64,000 bases of DNA from Reddybacter sp041277045 (GTDB lineage Bacteria; Pseudomonadota; Gammaproteobacteria; Pseudomonadales; Porticoccaceae), in contig JBGFSY010000001.1 in the NCBI GenBank assembly GCA_041277045.1, positions 1,116,001 to 1,180,000 on the forward strand, given 5' to 3'. Within the stretch, counting starts at the first letter, position 1. Every line of letters starts with the position of its first letter. Both the position numbers and the translations under genes were made by a program. Below the pieces are notes generated by a model. It worked only from the letters and a program-made list of their open reading frames with translations, was not told where the DNA came from and did not search any database. Shown here one piece after another: positions 50,379 to 61,117 of this stretch.

Positions 50379-51761
50379 TTACGCCAGACGCGATTTTAAC
50401 ACAGCGTTTCGCGCGGTGAAATAGACCCGAGTCGTGGTCAAGCTGGCAGTAATTATCAGGGCGATGACCATCCCTACCCAGAAGCCTTCAACGCCCAGAG
50501 GTGCCCCCCATAAGTTGCTCAGGGCCAAGGAATAAGATAGCGGAAAGCCGATCAGCCAATAGCCGACAAAGGCTAACACCAGGGTGATACGGGTATCTTT
50601 ATAGCCGCGTAGGGCACCATTGCCGCCGATGTTGATGGCATCAAAAACCCGAAAGATAGCGGCGTACACCAGTAGCGATGCGGCCAGTTTTTGTACGGCG
50701 ATATCGGGGGTAAATAAGGCCGCAATTTGCTCGCGAAACAGCAATACAAAAGCGCCCTGGCAAAGGGCGATTGTGGCGGTAAGCTTAAGGCCGGTTGTGC
50801 AAATGATCTGTGCCTGATGGGCCCGGTGTCGCCCCAGTTCGTGGGCGACCAGTATGGATATTGCCTGTGAGATACCCATCGGCACCATAAACATCATCCA
50901 GTCAAAAGAGATGGCCACCGAGTGGCCGCTGACAGTGACGGCACCGAGGTGGGCGACCAGTAATGGAATTAACAGGAAGAAGCCACCCTCGGCCAGTATC
51001 GCGCCACCAATAGGTAAGCCAATGCGCAGGGTTTCTTTAATTCGCTCGCCATCAAAGGCTTGTCTTGAGTTGAGCAATTGGTAGGCATGTAAAGTGCTCG
51101 CACTGCGAGCGTAGAGGGTCTCACCACCAACAATACACAGGGATACACAGAGTGTAGCCCAGCCGCAGCCTGCACCACCAAGGGCGGGCAGTCCCCACTT
51201 GCCCATAACCAAGGCGTAATCGAGGGGGATGTTGAGCAAAAAGCCCATCAGGTTGAAAATCATCGCCGTACGCGCCTGGCCCATACTTTCAAAGGTGGTG
51301 CGAAACGTCATGATGTAAGGTAATAAAAAAGCACTGCCGATCATTGGCAAGAGGTAGCTTACGGCAATGCCAGTTATTTGTGATGGCGTGTCGAGCCGAG
51401 GTAAAAGGAGGATGCCAGCACTAATAAACAGGCTGCAGAGTAAGCCCAGAGGCAGGCATAACCACAGGCAGTTTTGAAATTGTCGACGTATGGCATCTGT
51501 TTTACCGGCACTAAACAGCTGGCCGATAATGGGGCCGTTGCCGAGAATAATACCGATCACTAGCATAATGGAGAGATTAAAAACGGTGCTACCCAGGGTG
51601 ACGGCGGCCAGATCGTCAGTACTGAGGCGCCCGGCAATAATAATATCGGTCACACTCATGCCGACAATGGCCAATTGTCCAACAGTAATCGGCAGTGCCA
51701 ACTTGATCATGCGAGAGATGTTCGCGGTGGAGGCGTTATCTGTTGAATTAAAAGATGACAT
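50379..51761 (-). CDS. MATE-family efflux transporter (NorM-like)
   Basis: 460 residues, about 12 membrane helices in two MatE halves. Family features: ALPITVGQLAIVGMSVTDII in helix 1, MTFRTTFESMGQARTAMIFN, and the second-half start RIGLPIGGAILAEGGFFLLI. Expected to export cationic drugs or metabolites using Na+ or H+. Divergent from the glutamate-synthase-like gene. Confidence 0.92.
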   Translation of the reverse strand: MSSFNSTDNASTANISRMIKLALPITVGQLAIVGMSVTDIIIAGRLSTDDLAAVTLGSTVFNLSIMLVIGIILGNGPIIGQLFSAGKTDAIRRQFQNCLWLCLPLGLLCSLFISAGILLLPRLDTPSQITGIAVSYLLPMIGSAFLLPYIMTFRTTFESMGQARTAMIFNLMGFLLNIPLDYALVMGKWGLPALGGAGCGWATLCVSLCIVGGETLYARSASTLHAYQLLNSRQAFDGERIKETLRIGLPIGGAILAEGGFFLLIPLLVAHLGAVTVSGHSVAISFDWMMFMVPMGISQAISILVAHELGRHRAHQAQIICTTGLKLTATIALCQGAFVLLFREQIAALFTPDIAVQKLAASLLVYAAIFRVFDAINIGGNGALRGYKDTRITLVLAFVGYWLIGFPLSYSLALSNLWGAPLGVEGFWVGMVIALIITASLTTTRVYFTARNAVLKSRLA

Positions 51762-51928
51762 AGCTCAGTTTAATGTTGAAAGGCGTTATTATGTTAACAG
51801 TGCCGTGTACTGGCGGGGTTAACGATGATGACTTTATTTTAATGCTCGGGTTTTGGCATCTGTTGCAGACGCTATTCCCTGAATCGAAAAAATTGACAGA
51901 GAAGCTGGTGTATGAAGGAGAGCTGTTA

Positions 51929-53473
51929 ATGAGTGGTTTTGAAATGAAATCTTTATTTCTGATGGAAGATTTTGTTGATGTTTTATTTTTCATACTGGGT
52001 GTTGGTGTTCTCTGTATTACCTATATGTATGTTGTTGACTCGCGCCAGACCACGCATGCGATTCGCCGCAACTTTCCTGTGATTGGCCGCTTTCGTTATT
52101 TTTTTGAGCGCCTGGGTGCGTTTTTTCGGCAATACTTTTTTGCCATGGATAGAGAGGAAATGCCCTTTAATCGGGCCAAGCGCTCATGGGTTTATCGCGC
52201 GGCAAAAAATGTCGATGCCACGGTGGCTTTCGGCTCGACAAAGAATATTAACGAGCCGGGCGCGGTATTGTTTGTCACCGATCCGTTTCCAACATTGGCA
52301 GAAGATTCTGCCGCTGCGCGAGCCGTCACTGTTGGCCCCCATTGTCAGCAGCCCTTTACCACCACGTCTTTTTTTAATGTCTCGGCGATGAGTTTCGGCG
52401 CTATATCGCAACCGGCGGTCAGTGCCTTGTCGCGGGGTGCGGCGCAGGCCGGTTGCTGGATAAACACCGGCGAAGGTGGGCTCTCCCCCCATCACCTTGA
52501 AGGGGGCTGCGATATAGTTTTTCAGATTGGCACGGCGAAATACGGTGTGCGCGACGAGACGGGTAAGCTGGATGACAAAAAACTGCTGGCTGTAGCAGCT
52601 CACCCCGAAGTTAAAATGTTTGAAATTAAAATCAGTCAGGGTGCCAAGCCGGGTAAGGGCGGCATTCTGCCGGGTATTAAAGTCACGCAAGTGATCGCCA
52701 TGACTCGGGGTATCCCAATTGGCGAGGATTCCATTAGCCCCAATGGCCATACCGATGTTCGCAACGTCAACCAGTTACTGACCATGCTGTCTCATGTCCG
52801 AGAGCTTACCGGCAAACCTGTGGGTTTCAAGCTGGTGGTGGGTGGCACCCGTTTTTTTGACGAGCTTTACGAGGCGATCAAGCAGCGTGGTGTCGAGCAA
52901 TTTGCCCCCGACTTTATCACCCTCGATAGTGGTGATGGTGGCACAGGTGCTGCGCCGCAAAGCCTGCTTGATAGTGCTGGTTTGAATATTCGCGAGACCC
53001 TGCCTATGGTTAGCGACAAGCTAGAGGAGTATGGTCTGCGTGAGAGGGTGCGTTTAATTGCCGCCGGTAAATTAATTACGCCCACTGACGTAGCCTGGGC
53101 CTTATGTGCGGGCGCCGATTTTGTGGTTTCAGCGCGCGGTTTTATGTTCGCCCTGGGCTGTATTCAGGCCTTGCAGTGCAATAAAAACACCTGCCCTACA
53201 GGTATTACAACCCATGATAAAGGTCTTCAAGCGGGGCTCGATCCTGCTGACAAGGCGACCCGCGTGGCGAGTTATGTCGCGAATATGGAAAAGGAGGTCG
53301 GCACCATTGCCCACTCCTGCGGGGTGCGCGAGCCAAGACAGTTGAGTCGTCATCATGCGCGCATTGTTACTGAGTGTGGCCAATCCGTACCACTCGATAT
53401 TCTGTACCGCAGGCAGGCTGAGCAAAACCCGTTGTTTGTGAGGCGTGAGAAAGAGCGGGCAACGACACCCTGA
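51929..53473 (+). CDS. Membrane-anchored FMN/Fe-S glutamate-synthase-like protein
   Basis: The frame is open from 51773, but ATG 51929 has AAGGAGA 7 nt upstream and gives 514 residues, leaving a normal 167-nt divergent promoter gap. An N-terminal membrane helix (about 12-34, VDVLFFILGVGVLCITYMYV) precedes a GltS central-plus-FMN domain: MSFGAISQPAVSALSRGAA, GEGGLSPHHLEGG, LDSGDGGTGAAPQSL. The 3Fe-4S cysteine pattern C-x5-C-x4-C is intact (CIQALQCNKNTCPTG). No glutaminase domain is present, so it is not a full GOGAT. Electron donor and substrate are unknown. A DoxX gene follows. Confidence 0.88.
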   Translation: MSGFEMKSLFLMEDFVDVLFFILGVGVLCITYMYVVDSRQTTHAIRRNFPVIGRFRYFFERLGAFFRQYFFAMDREEMPFNRAKRSWVYRAAKNVDATVAFGSTKNINEPGAVLFVTDPFPTLAEDSAAARAVTVGPHCQQPFTTTSFFNVSAMSFGAISQPAVSALSRGAAQAGCWINTGEGGLSPHHLEGGCDIVFQIGTAKYGVRDETGKLDDKKLLAVAAHPEVKMFEIKISQGAKPGKGGILPGIKVTQVIAMTRGIPIGEDSISPNGHTDVRNVNQLLTMLSHVRELTGKPVGFKLVVGGTRFFDELYEAIKQRGVEQFAPDFITLDSGDGGTGAAPQSLLDSAGLNIRETLPMVSDKLEEYGLRERVRLIAAGKLITPTDVAWALCAGADFVVSARGFMFALGCIQALQCNKNTCPTGITTHDKGLQAGLDPADKATRVASYVANMEKEVGTIAHSCGVREPRQLSRHHARIVTECGQSVPLDILYRRQAEQNPLFVRREKERATTP

Positions 53474-53571
53474 AAGAGTATTTTTCTCGGTTTTTAATTA
53501 CTGGGGAATTTTTTCAGGCTTCGCTTCTCTAATTGCCAACTCCACTATCACACAGCATAAGAGAACTGAGC

Positions 53572-54237
53572 ATGGGTAAGCTGGCACTGTTTTATACGAT
53601 ATTACACGACGCCATTTTTGATCACATTAAATGGCTCGATGGGTTGCCGCCTCTTTTAATACGCTTGTATTTAGCGCCAATAATGATCGCCGCCGGCCTG
53701 CACAAGCTACATAACTACGAAGACATGGTGGCCTGGTTTGGCAATGTCGACTGGGGTCTGGGTTTGCCAGCGCCCGCGCTGATGGTGAGCCTCGCTATTT
53801 TTGCCGAGCTGGTCGGCGGCATTAGTTTACTGATTGGTTTGGCGGTGCGCTGGTTTACCATACCGCTCATAATTTCCATGGCGGTGGCGATGATGACCGT
53901 GCACTGGGACCATGGCTGGTTTGCCATTGCACCGGGTAATCCCGAAACTAGCACCGCGAAAGTCCTGGCCGATATCGGTATCCCCGCGGCTCAGCGCAGT
54001 CTTGAAAATAGTGAAGAGGTGGGTCGGCGGGTCGCCGTTGCAAAGAGTCTGCTCAAAGACAACGGCAACTACAGCTGGCTGACCGAAAAGGGCAGCTTTG
54101 TGGTGCTCAATAACGGTATTGAATTTGCCGCCACTTATTTAGTAATGTTGCTGAGTTTGTTCTTCACCGGGGGTGGGCGTTTTTTCAGCCTGGACTACTG
54201 GTTGAAGCGGCATTTTTGGCGTGATATTGAAGACTGA
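53572..54237 (+). CDS. DoxX-family membrane protein
   Basis: 221 residues from the ATG at 53572 (MGKLALFYTILHD); the frame is open upstream to a TTG at 53533. Four membrane helices; DoxX core LLIRLYLAPIMIAAGLHKL and AIFAELVGGISLLIGLAVRW. An unusual polar insert of about 60 residues (about 135-190) separates helices 3 and 4. Possible quinol or redox-linked role, by family; unproven. It lies 98 nt after the FMN protein on the same strand. Confidence 0.8.
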   Translation: MGKLALFYTILHDAIFDHIKWLDGLPPLLIRLYLAPIMIAAGLHKLHNYEDMVAWFGNVDWGLGLPAPALMVSLAIFAELVGGISLLIGLAVRWFTIPLIISMAVAMMTVHWDHGWFAIAPGNPETSTAKVLADIGIPAAQRSLENSEEVGRRVAVAKSLLKDNGNYSWLTEKGSFVVLNNGIEFAATYLVMLLSLFFTGGGRFFSLDYWLKRHFWRDIED

Positions 54238-54288
54238 TATCAGTCTGCGGTGTGCGAGTAAAGTCATGCCTGCAAGGCTTTTAGGCTG

Positions 54289-54297
54289 TGCTATAAT
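54289..54297 (+). promoter_or_regulatory. Extended -10 promoter for the DEAD-box helicase gene
   Basis: TGCTATAAT is a perfect extended -10 (TGn-TATAAT). No good -35 is needed or seen (CCTGCA at 17-nt spacing). The start point falls near 54304, 48 nt before the ATG. Confidence 0.65.
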
Positions 54298-54351
54298 CCG
54301 CTGCTTTTTCACCCGCGCTGTCTTTTGGTCAGCGCCCTATCCGGCACAGGC

Positions 54352-55731
<1,380 letters not shown>

Positions 55732-55744
55732 GCACGCACTCTAT

Positions 55745-55782
55745 CGCCCGGTCTGGATTCACTCTTCAGGCCGGGCGTTTTT
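55745..55782. terminator. Rho-independent terminator between the helicase and cysZ
   Basis: CGCCCGGTCTG pairs with CAGGCCGGGCG (11 bp, one G-T wobble) over an 11-nt loop, then TTTTT. Functions for the helicase gene (+). Confidence 0.88.
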
Positions 55783-55801
55783 ATGCCCCCTTCTTTTAAA
55801 A

Positions 55802-56533
55802 TCAGTCGCTTTCCTTGAAGTGTTCAATCCAGAGCGATGTCGCGCCAGCGACAGCAGCGGGCATCACCAATAAATTCAGAACGGGCACAGTGCTGCTCAG
55901 CAGGACTATCGAACCGAAGGTGAATGATAGGCCTTTATCACGCTCTGCCCGTTGGCGAACTGTCTTGAAATTAACGCAGTTAATATCGGCGGGGTAATCC
56001 AAATACTGTAAGGCCAGTGACCAGGCGCCCCACAGAAAGGCGATGGCGGGCACTGCGAAATTGACCAGTGGAATAAAAGAGAGAACCAAGCAGAGCAGGA
56101 GTACGCCCACCAGGCGGGGCAGAAAATAACCCAGTTTTTGTACTTCTCGCACAAAGGCCTGCCAGGCAATAGCGCTGGCTGTTTTGAAGGTGAGAGGGGC
56201 GTCGTCGTCTTTACCGTTGAGCTTGATATAGACGGCATTCGCCAGCAGGCCGTAAAAAGGGGAGGCGATAAGGTTGCCGGCCAGCGTAAAGGTGTAGGCG
56301 TAGCAGACGGCTAATAAGAGACCGAATAAGATACGGAAGAGCCAGGCAATAAACTCCAACCAGTCGGGCAGATAATTGAGCAGCCAGCTCATTAGGTCTT
56401 CAAACTGCTGTAGGGCGTACAGGGTTAAGCCAACAAAGAGAGCCAGATTCAATAACAGGGGAATGATCACCCAAAGCCGAACCCCCGGTGCGGCGAGTAG
56501 CCTGAACCCCTTGATAAAATGTGTAAGGCCCAT
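55802..56533 (-). CDS. cysZ: Sulfate transporter CysZ (EI24 family)
   Basis: 243 residues with the EI24 pattern: THFIKGFRLLAAPGVRLWV at the N-terminus, four long hydrophobic stretches, AGNLIASPFYGLLANAV, and WSLALQYLDYPAD. Known CysZ proteins bring sulfate in for cysteine synthesis. No other cys gene is adjacent. Confidence 0.9.
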   Translation of the reverse strand: MGLTHFIKGFRLLAAPGVRLWVIIPLLLNLALFVGLTLYALQQFEDLMSWLLNYLPDWLEFIAWLFRILFGLLLAVCYAYTFTLAGNLIASPFYGLLANAVYIKLNGKDDDAPLTFKTASAIAWQAFVREVQKLGYFLPRLVGVLLLCLVLSFIPLVNFAVPAIAFLWGAWSLALQYLDYPADINCVNFKTVRQRAERDKGLSFTFGSIVLLSSTVPVLNLLVMPAAVAGATSLWIEHFKESD

Positions 56534-56687
56534 ATCTGTGTCCCTTTATGACCAAATTTAAAGTGATGGCTATTGTAGATTCTCGCTGTGGATTTTGTCG
56601 CGCGTTTTAGGTGGTTAGCGGGCACTTTGCCATGTGGGCTCAGCGATGCCAGAATACGCGCCCCCTACTTTGATAAAAGAAGTCGTA

Positions 56688-57887
56688 ATGAGCAAACCTC
56701 TCGCTGGTCTACGTATCCTTGATTTAACTCACATGCTGTCGGGGCCTTTCGGCACCGTGACCCTGGCCGACCTAGGCGCAGAGGTGATTAAAATTGAACC
56801 CCTGGAAGGCGAGCGCACGCGGCGCTTGCTCGCCAACGACCCGAAACACTCCATCGATGGTATGGGCGCCTACTTTATTAATCTCAATCGCAATAAGAAA
56901 AGCGTCGCCATCGATCTGAAAGGTGAGGAGGGCAAGGCGCTGTTTTACGAGCTGGTGAAGAAGGCCGATATTGTGTTTGATAATTTTAGCGTGGGTGTGA
57001 CGCAAAAGCTGGGTGTCGACTACGCGGTGTTAAAGGATATTAACCCACGCATTATTACCTGTTCGATTACCGGCTTTGGCTCCGAGGGCCCCGGCAACCA
57101 CCGCACCGCTTTCGACCAGGTAGTGCAGGCCTACGGCGGCAATATGTCGATTACCGGTGACAGCGCCGAGCGCCCGTTGCGCTCCGGACTACCCATCGCC
57201 GATTTGGGTGGCGGTATGTTTAGCATGGTCGGTGTATTGACGGCGCTGTATGAACGCGAACGCAGTGGCGAAGGCCAGCACGTTGATATTTCTATGCTCG
57301 ACGGCCAGATCGCCATGCTCAGTTATATGGCGACCATGTACTTCCTCTCTGGCGAAGATCCCGAGCCCATCGGTAATTCACACTTTGTCCATGTGCCCTA
57401 TAACAGCTTTAAAACCAGTGATGGTTTTATTGTTATTGCGGTGATTTTTGATCACTTCTGGACTGGCCTGCTTGAAGTAATGGACTGCGATGCACTGCGT
57501 AAGCCCGAGTACGACCACCAGCCCGGTAGACTGGCCGATAAAGCCTTTATTGAAGGCCGAGTGGCTGAAATTCTAGCTACCAATACGATGGCCCACTGGT
57601 TGCCTTTACTCGAAGCCCAGCGCATACCCTGTGCGCCGATTAACAACTTTAGTGGCGCGCTGGCCGACCCCCAGGTGGCCCATCGTAATATGGTGATCGA
57701 CGTGGCCCACCCCAATGGTAAAACCACCAAAGCAGCGGGCAATCCGGTGAAGTTATCGCGCACTAACGAAGAGTCTTTTAGTCCGGCCCCTCTGCTCGCG
57801 GCCGATACCGATCAAGTGTTGGGCGATTTGCTTGGCTTGAAGAGTGATGAGCTTGCGACCCTGCGCAGTCAGAAAATAATTGGCTAA
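56688..57887 (+). CDS. Type III CoA transferase (CaiB/BaiF family)
   Basis: 399 residues from the ATG at 56688 (MSKPLAGLRILDLTHMLSGP), the typical family start; the frame is open to 56634. Moves CoA between acyl groups through an aspartyl anhydride; the catalytic Asp is near residue 143 in HRTAFDQVVQAYGG. Other motifs: LADLGAEVIKIEPLEGE, LNRNKKSVAIDLK, GEGQHVDISMLDG. Substrate unknown. It is followed by a stem-loop and may act in the same type of acyl-CoA catabolism as the cluster at 38-49 kb. Confidence 0.92.
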   Translation: MSKPLAGLRILDLTHMLSGPFGTVTLADLGAEVIKIEPLEGERTRRLLANDPKHSIDGMGAYFINLNRNKKSVAIDLKGEEGKALFYELVKKADIVFDNFSVGVTQKLGVDYAVLKDINPRIITCSITGFGSEGPGNHRTAFDQVVQAYGGNMSITGDSAERPLRSGLPIADLGGGMFSMVGVLTALYERERSGEGQHVDISMLDGQIAMLSYMATMYFLSGEDPEPIGNSHFVHVPYNSFKTSDGFIVIAVIFDHFWTGLLEVMDCDALRKPEYDHQPGRLADKAFIEGRVAEILATNTMAHWLPLLEAQRIPCAPINNFSGALADPQVAHRNMVIDVAHPNGKTTKAAGNPVKLSRTNEESFSPAPLLAADTDQVLGDLLGLKSDELATLRSQKIIG

Positions 57888-57895
57888 TTCTCCGG

Positions 57896-57936
57896 CGAGG
57901 GGCTATTGCTCTGCAATAGGCAGTAGCTCCTCGTTT
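57896..57936 (+). terminator. Probable terminator after the CoA transferase
   Basis: Inner stem CTATTGC-TCT-GCAATAG and outer CGAGG/CCTCG with an interior loop, followed by only TTT. It starts 9 nt after the CoA transferase stop. Confidence 0.5.
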
Positions 57937-58098
57937 GATACTGAGCTTGAAGTCTGGCTCTTACTTCTGCGTTGCCTATTCAAAATCATAATTTTTCGTC
58001 GCCCTGAAAAAAGCAGCGATGCCGCGCAGTTTGCCTTTCGATTGCAGAGCAATTAGCATCAGGCTTGTGTTTTCGATGTTGGGTAAACGGGAGTTGTG

Positions 58099-58860
58099 AT
58101 GAAAATAATAATTAAAAGTCTTGGCATTCTTGTTTTGGTCGTGGCGATACTGGTTGGCGCTAGTTTGTACTACCTTGATAGCGGCATTAAAAAAGCAGTT
58201 GAAACCTTTGGCCCCCAGTATACAAAAACCCGTGTTGAACTGAATGACGTCAGCCTTTCACCGCTTTCTGGCAAAGGTAGTCTGGGTGGTCTTGCCATTG
58301 GTAACCCCCAGGGCTTTAGTGAGGCCAATGCTTTTTATCTGGGCGAAATTGCCATTGTTGTCGATACACAAACATTGAGTGTCGATCCGATGGTGATTCA
58401 TAGTATCCGTATTGTTGCCCCAGAAATTACTGTCGAGCAGAATAAGCGGAGCACCAACCTTCAGCAGTTACTAAAAAATATTCAACAGCCGACAGAATCC
58501 ACAGAAAGTGCGAGTGAAGGTTCTGCTGAGAGTAAAGGTGAAGCAAAAAAGTTGGTTATTAAAGATCTTCAAATCAGCGGGGGTAAGTTGCATTACATAA
58601 ACCCATTGCTGGGTGATAAAACTCTCGATATTGCACTGCCCGATATTCAGTTACAGGGTATTGGCGAAAAATCCGGTGGTGCGACTGGGGCCGAAATTGC
58701 CGAACAAATAATTACAGCAGTGAATAAAAGTGCCACTAAGGCAATTGCTGAAGAGGGTGGAATAAAAGAGATAGGCAAGCAGTTAGAGCAAAACCTGAAA
58801 TCTGAAAAAGAAAAAATTGAAAAGTCTTTCCAGGGAATAAAGGGCTTGTTTGAAAAGTAA
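58099..58860 (+). CDS. AsmA-like membrane-anchored periplasmic protein
   Basis: 253 residues from the ATG at 58099, GGGAG upstream. One N-terminal helix (LGILVLVVAILVGASLYYL). Next comes an AsmA-like N-terminal fold: RVELNDVSLSPLSGKGSLGG, LAIGNPQGFSEANAFYLGEI, IHSIRIVAPEITVE. A Ser/Glu linker (about 135-150) and the strand LVIKDLQISGGKLHYI follow. The C-terminal 70 residues are charged helix. Much shorter than true AsmA; function unknown, possibly envelope lipid related by family. Confidence 0.7.
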   Translation: MKIIIKSLGILVLVVAILVGASLYYLDSGIKKAVETFGPQYTKTRVELNDVSLSPLSGKGSLGGLAIGNPQGFSEANAFYLGEIAIVVDTQTLSVDPMVIHSIRIVAPEITVEQNKRSTNLQQLLKNIQQPTESTESASEGSAESKGEAKKLVIKDLQISGGKLHYINPLLGDKTLDIALPDIQLQGIGEKSGGATGAEIAEQIITAVNKSATKAIAEEGGIKEIGKQLEQNLKSEKEKIEKSFQGIKGLFEK

Positions 58861-58900
58861 TCAGCTAAGCCCATAAAAATAAATACACAGGGAAAAAAGC

Positions 58901-60319
58901 ATGATAATTCGAGACAAGTTTTATATTAATGGTCGATGGGTAGCGCCCGTTGGTAATGATGTTCTAGACGTTGTTGATGCCTCTAGCGAGGAGGTGATGG
59001 GCCGTGTGCCTGCCGGTGTTGCGGAAGACGCCAACCAGGCGGTGGAAGCGGCATCTGCAGCCTTTGACAGTTGGGGTATGACGACACCCCAGGAAAGGCA
59101 GGCCTATTTAAAAAAGCTCCACACTGTGATGGCTGCCCGCCAAGATGAGTTGGGGGAGGTAATGGCCGGTGAAGTGGGTATGCCGCTAGGTATGGCTAAA
59201 CCCATTCAGGCCGGTTTGCCACTGCAGGGCGTGGCCAATTTCATTAAAATTCTCGACAGTTATTCTTTTCAAGAAACTATCGGCAATTCCGATATTATTA
59301 AAGAACCCGTTGGCGTCGTCGCCTGTATTACGCCGTGGAATTTCCCGCTGCATCAAATTATGGCCAAGCTTTGCCCAGCGCTGGCGGCGGGTTGCACGGT
59401 CATTGTTAAACCCAGTGAAGTCGCACCTTTAACTGCTTTTATGCTGGCAGAAATGGTTGAAGAAGCCGGCTTTCCACCCGGTGTGGTGAATGTGATTACC
59501 GGCCTTGGCCCGGTAGTGGGCGAGGCGCTGGCGACTCACCCTAAAGTCGATATGGTGTCTTTTACCGGCTCGACCCGCGCCGGTAAGCGCGTGGCTGAAC
59601 TGGCCGCCGATACCGTCAAGCGGGTGGTGGTTGAGCTGGGCGGCAAGTCGGCCTCGTTGATTCTCGACGATGCCGATATCGATGACGCAGTGCGCGGCAC
59701 CGTTAATGATTGTTATTTTAATAGTGGGCAAACCTGCGCCGCTCACACCCGCATGCTGGTGTCCGAGGCCGAATACGACAGGGTCGCTAAAAAAGCCGTA
59801 GAAGTGGCGCAGAGTTTAACCATCGGCCAATCTGACGATCCCAAAGCAAAACTCGGCCCCGTGATTTCAAAAGTGCAGCAAGAGCGCGTGCGAAACTATA
59901 TTCGCCAGGGCATAGAAGAGGGGGCGGAGCTATTGTGCGGCGGCCCCGAGCAACCGGAGAATCTACCCACCGGGTTTTTTATTCAACCCACGGTGTTTGG
60001 CAAGGTGAGTCAGGATATGACCATAGCTCGGGAAGAAATTTTTGGCCCGGTATTGAGCATCATCCCCTATAAAGATGAAGAGGAGGCCATTCGCATTGCC
60101 AATGACACCATTTATGGCCTGTCCAGTGGCGTTTGGACAAAGGATATGGATCGCGCCCGTCGAGTCGCCCGCCGCCTGCGCAGTGGTAATGTGATTATTA
60201 ATGGCGGCGGTTTTAATATGATGGCACCCTTTGGTGGTTTCAAACAATCGGGCAATGGTCGTGAGCACGGCCCCTATGCCTTGGATGATTACCTTGAGTG
60301 TAAGGCCCTGCAAATGTAG
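58901..60319 (+). CDS. NAD(P)-dependent aldehyde dehydrogenase
   Basis: 472 residues. Catalytic Cys279 (FNSGQTCAAHTR), general base Glu245 (VVVELGGKSA), Asn147 in TPWNFPLHQ, and the cofactor loop FTGSTRAGKRV. C-terminal SGNVIINGGG and GGFKQSGNGREHGPY are typical. Substrate not predictable. It stands 40 nt after the AsmA-like gene, so the two may be co-transcribed. Confidence 0.94.
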   Translation: MIIRDKFYINGRWVAPVGNDVLDVVDASSEEVMGRVPAGVAEDANQAVEAASAAFDSWGMTTPQERQAYLKKLHTVMAARQDELGEVMAGEVGMPLGMAKPIQAGLPLQGVANFIKILDSYSFQETIGNSDIIKEPVGVVACITPWNFPLHQIMAKLCPALAAGCTVIVKPSEVAPLTAFMLAEMVEEAGFPPGVVNVITGLGPVVGEALATHPKVDMVSFTGSTRAGKRVAELAADTVKRVVVELGGKSASLILDDADIDDAVRGTVNDCYFNSGQTCAAHTRMLVSEAEYDRVAKKAVEVAQSLTIGQSDDPKAKLGPVISKVQQERVRNYIRQGIEEGAELLCGGPEQPENLPTGFFIQPTVFGKVSQDMTIAREEIFGPVLSIIPYKDEEEAIRIANDTIYGLSSGVWTKDMDRARRVARRLRSGNVIINGGGFNMMAPFGGFKQSGNGREHGPYALDDYLECKALQM

Positions 60320-60414
60320 CTTTTAACACCGGTATTTAAAGCTAGCTGGGGTGCGGGCTGTGCAGAAGCTCGTGCCCCTTATATCAATAATGATTTGATT
60401 TTTAAGGTAGTGCC

Positions 60415-61116
60415 ATGAATACACAAGCTCAACTGTTTTGCGCCTGGTGCGGTGTCGGTTTTTTGGTTTTATTTAGCATCGGCTGGTGGTTTATCGCCGG
60501 TTATATTCCACCCATGTCACCGGCGATGAGCGCTAATGAAGTGGCAGCTTTTTATCAAGAAAATACCGGGTTAATACGTTTGGGTATGGTGATCACCATG
60601 TTCAGTGCGGCACTCAGTGCACCCTGGGTGGCGGCCATTGCCGTGCAGCTAAAACGCATAGAGGGTGAGTTTCCCGCATTAACCTATGCTTTATTGGTGG
60701 CGGGGGCTGTCGGTGTGGTGGTGCTCGTCGTGCCACCCATGGTGTGGACCACGGCCGCCTTTCGGCCGGAGCGTAGTCCCGAGCTCACCCTGTTGCTCAA
60801 TGACTTTGCCTGGTTGTTTTTCGTGATGACATTTTCACCCTTCTTTATTCAAAACCTGGTGATTGGTTTGGCGGTGTTCTCCGATAAGGCCGAGTCGCCA
60901 ATCTTCCCCCGCTGGGTGGGTTATTTTAATATTTGGGTGGCGATACTACTGATCCCCGGTGGTTTAATTACCTTCTTTAAAACCGGGCCCTTTGCCTGGG
61001 ACGGCATACTCGCTTTCTGGCTGCCCTTTGGTGTTTTCTTCGGCTGGTTTGTGGTGATGTTCCCCCTCTTATTGAAAGCCATTAAACAGCAGGCCGCTCT
61101 CGCCAGTGTCGAGTGA
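60415..61116 (+). CDS. Six-helix membrane protein of unknown function
   Basis: 233 residues with about six hydrophobic stretches and a cysteine pair in FCAWCGVG near the N-terminus. I do not recognise a named family. PPMSPAMSANEVAAFYQENT and FRPERSPELTLLLNDFAWLF lie between helices. It is one base before the oxidase subunit III homologue, so the three genes form a unit; a membrane redox or transport partner role is inference. Confidence 0.7.
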   Translation: MNTQAQLFCAWCGVGFLVLFSIGWWFIAGYIPPMSPAMSANEVAAFYQENTGLIRLGMVITMFSAALSAPWVAAIAVQLKRIEGEFPALTYALLVAGAVGVVVLVVPPMVWTTAAFRPERSPELTLLLNDFAWLFFVMTFSPFFIQNLVIGLAVFSDKAESPIFPRWVGYFNIWVAILLIPGGLITFFKTGPFAWDGILAFWLPFGVFFGWFVVMFPLLLKAIKQQAALASVE

Positions 61117-61117
61117 A

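Noticed and set aside
51773..51928. N-terminal extension of the glutamate-synthase-like protein
   Set aside because: The ATG at 51929 has a strong ribosome site, and the extension would use up the divergent promoter gap with the MATE gene.
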